Assembly: GCA_002633025.1 (NCBI GenBank)
Contig: NMRB01000031.1
Coordinates: forward strand, 54,228-118,227
Length of the DNA: 64,000 nt
Direction: 5' to 3'
DNA from: Notospermus geniculatus
Taxonomy: Eukaryota > Nemertea > Pilidiophora > Heteronemertea > Lineidae
Made by a program: the position numbers and the translations under genes. The notes beneath the pieces are model-generated. The model had not been told where the DNA came from. It ran no database searches and saw only the letters and a list, made by a program, of their open reading frames with translations. Positions within the stretch are counted from its first letter, which is position 1. Each line of letters opens with the position of its first letter. Below are positions 61,574-64,000 of the stretch, in pieces.

Positions 61574-62614
61574 TACACACGACACGTTTTTAATTCAGAC
61601 CTCAATCATTGAGGTTAACACTCATTTTTATTAGACAGATAATGAAAATTCCACTGGCACTACCGGTTTCTGACACTAGAATGTTTGATTTAATTTCTAT
61701 CATCATTTCCCTTCAGTAGTGAGAAGAAATGCGCGCCCCAAGGTGTGCGCGCCTTGCGCCTATTGCGCGTTTTANAGGCCAAATTATTGTGAAAGTACAG
61801 GGAAAGTGTCAGTTAATGGATGTGCAAGTCTACTGCCCGCTGTACAGGGTCAACTTTTTCGTCAAATTTTCTGTATGTGGTCATATCTGCCATATGAGTC
61901 GGTATATTTTCCAAAGCCGTGTAGGTCCTGAATTTGTATTTCCAAAAAGTCATATGAAAAATTTGACTCTATTCATGGTTTCCACGACATAACTCCGACA
62001 ATGTCCGCCATTGCTGACGTCGCCATGATGACGCAAAGCCGGGGTCAAAATGCATTGCTGATGACGCAAACATAATGCAAGGCCGGGGGGCAAAACGTGC
62101 AATGTCACAGAAAGATGTTACGTCATGGAAACGATGAATATGGTAGGCATTGCTGAGGTTTTGTGAATTTTGTCCCTGATCTCACGACTCTCTAAAACTT
62201 CTAAAATAAAAAGGTTGATTATTGCTGTTTTTATGGTATACTGTAATTTGCATCAAAGGCCAACATAAGTTTGTTTTATCTGAAGTGCTATGAGTCTTCT
62301 GATCTTTTTATGACTTAATTCACTGTTGAATATTATACTATATACTATGTTTTATGTTTTGGCAGATGACAATTTTTGTGCTGATTTTGTTGTGTGTGAG
62401 TGTTTTGGGTTGTTTTGTGGGCCGGCATTCAGGGGGGAATTTCTGTCAACGAAAATTAGGCGCTGCTCCTAATTGGACAAATTTTTTTCATTCTTTTTGA
62501 TGCCATAAGTGATGGCGAATAATATCGGTATTTTCAATGTAGTACAGTAGGAAAACTGAGGGGGAAAATCTTTGGAATAAATCTTCAGCAAGGTGATGGC
62601 TTCCACCTGTCCAG
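61574..62614. other. Intergenic DNA
   Basis: No supported gene. A GCGCGCC-rich patch with an ambiguous base lies at about 61730-61780, and GACGTC/GATGACGC words near 62020-62130. Confidence 0.5.
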
Positions 62615-62811
62615 TTAAAGGCCTGTTTCCACTTTAAGTAGATCCCCCCCGCAGTTTGCAGCGAGTGAAGCGGTTTTCACAGGCATTAAATTGGGGTGAT
62701 TAACACGCCATGTATTGTTAAACCATGGAAGGATTATCCAAAACCCTGTGAAAACGACAGCGCTTGCCACAAAGCACAGCGGAATCCGCTGTAATGGAAA
62801 CTGGCCTTTAA
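62615..62811. mobile_element. Second TTAA-flanked MITE family
   Basis: TTAAAGGCCTGTTTCCA at the left and TGGAAACTGGCCTTTAA at the right, an imperfect inverted repeat with one change and TTAA at both ends. About 197 bp, non-coding. Its inner sequence differs from the elements at 48558 and 60190. Confidence 0.75.
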
Positions 62812-63892
62812 AGCCCCACTGTATCGAATGTGAAAACGCAAATCATCGTCGCAATTCTTGTGCGACGTCACGACGTCAGCGTAGTGTAAAATGTACTACA
62901 CTCTTTCAGAATACATTAGAGCTCTCCCTGTCTTTTCCAATGCGTGCTGAAAACTAGGCCTTGATTCTGTGAAGTGCGTATCAGGCAAGCATTTTGGGGA
63001 CCTTCACGAGGCTATGGGACCTCTATGTGCACTCTCCTAACTTTTTGAAAATATCGTAAAATTCAATACTGTGGAGCTTTAAGTGTTATGAGATGGATGA
63101 CAAGAAATGAAAAAATCTCAGTCACAACTGTCTGAGTCCCACGGATACGAACTGTGCTTGGTAAGCCCATTTAACTATTGAGATAAGCTTTTTCCTCGGA
63201 ACACCCATACGGGCATTTCTGATTGTCAGCCATCGATCGGTTTCATTGAATTTTGTCTCTTCTAATGAAAAAGCTCACATTCTGGTTGCCACCATGGTTG
63301 GCCAGCTGAATCCACAAAATCCACCTAGCCAATGTCATCATACGTTTTACCTTGTTTGCATAAATCTTGGCTTTTGTGCAAATATCTGCTTGACATGCCT
63401 GATTTATAAATGTGTAAATTTACTTCTGCTGCTAACTTGTGGAGAATAGAACTCTACAAATCCGTCTCCTGCACCAAAAATGCAGAGAGTATGATTGCCA
63501 TGAAAAATGCGAACCGATTCTTGCATCATATGTGTTCCGTGAGAAGTACCCTGATATCTGTGACGTAACGCAGCTCTAATGATGCAACATTTCATGTCCC
63601 ACTGTGGGACAGGTTCTTCCACCATGGGAAGAGGAAGTGGTACATGTATAGGCTTATTGCAGGATTGAACATTATCAGTTGGTTCGTCAGTGTCCTGACA
63701 TTCACCTTGGCAGCTGTTCATATACGTTACCGTGGCAACCCCACACAAGGGGTCTCAGATAGAGGATTGCCGCTCATCACTCCAGTCTATTTAGAGGTGG
63801 GGGGTAGCTAGTTGATCTCTGGTGACATCTTCATTATTGCCTCGTCTGCTTCCAGTGACTTTCCATTTCCACGCTGGTTAAGGCTAAGAATC

Positions 63893-64000
63893 CATTCACG
63901 CGATTTTCGTGCCGCGCGATGTCGCATCCTTTGTCCACGACCAATGTGGCGGAAATAAACAATGCTATCAAGCGTCTGCCGCTCGAAAATCGCGTGAATG
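63893..64000. mobile_element. MITE with CATTCACGCGATTTTCG ends, reaching the window end
   Basis: CATTCACGCGATTTTCG at 63893 is matched by CGAAAATCGCGTGAATG ending at 64000, a perfect 17-bp inverted repeat. The element is about 108 bp; the right flank is outside the window. Confidence 0.7.

Noticed and set aside
63404-63748. 114-codon minus-strand gene
   Set aside because: No convincing splice sites or family resemblance; could be an exon of an unknown gene but unsupported here.

Overview
The window is nuclear DNA from an intron-rich bilaterian animal, most likely a marine invertebrate. Evidence: canonical GT-AG introns, a single USP16/45-type deubiquitinase, a single FOXO, a GRL101/relaxin-receptor-like GPCR with large extracellular lectin, CUB and LDLa modules, many short inverted-repeat transposons, and frequent palindromic words (TACATGTA, TAGGCCTA, TACCGGTA). 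The GPCR type fits a lophotrochozoan (annelid, mollusc, brachiopod) or another marine invertebrate; the sequence alone does not fix the phylum. All exon structures were read by eye from splice signals, reading-frame continuity and known family sequences.

Layout. 1-430: 145-bp tandem repeat. 557-6992 (+): USP16/45 deubiquitinase, 5' end outside the window. 7.0-10.1 kb: 3' UTR and intergenic DNA with a MITE. 10137-11489 (-): unrecognised multi-exon gene, divergent from GSKIP at 12167-13073 (+). 15325-22311 (-): one two-exon gene for a receptor of about 2135 residues, with signal peptide, CUB-type region, two C-type lectin domains, LDLa repeats, leucine-rich repeats and seven transmembrane helices. 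Its 5' part is repeated at 22344-26231, and the junction carries an ambiguous base. 28885-30156 (+): intronless C2-domain protein resembling C2CD6/CATSPER-tau. 30757-31743 and 32238-33159 (-): two near-identical copies of an unrecognised Cys-containing protein. 33.3-38.4 kb: no convincing gene, with another local duplication (35499-36570 and 36917-38024). 38447-46217 (+): DCAF6, 16 coding exons. 49313-53165 (+): FOXO, two coding exons. 53.2-64 kb: probable FOXO 3' UTR and intergenic DNA with several inverted-repeat elements.

The genes do not form a pathway in the operon sense. Three are conserved intracellular regulators: USP16/45 removes ubiquitin, DCAF6 is a CUL4-DDB1 substrate receptor, and FOXO is the insulin/AKT-responsive forkhead factor. 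GSKIP links PKA and GSK3. The middle of the window (15-38 kb) is the accessory part. It holds the modular receptor, the C2 protein, the unrecognised Cys protein, and three local duplications of similar appearance within 20 kb. Those duplications are either recent and real or a sign of unmerged haplotypes in the assembly; the ambiguous base exactly at one junction favours the second reading for that case.
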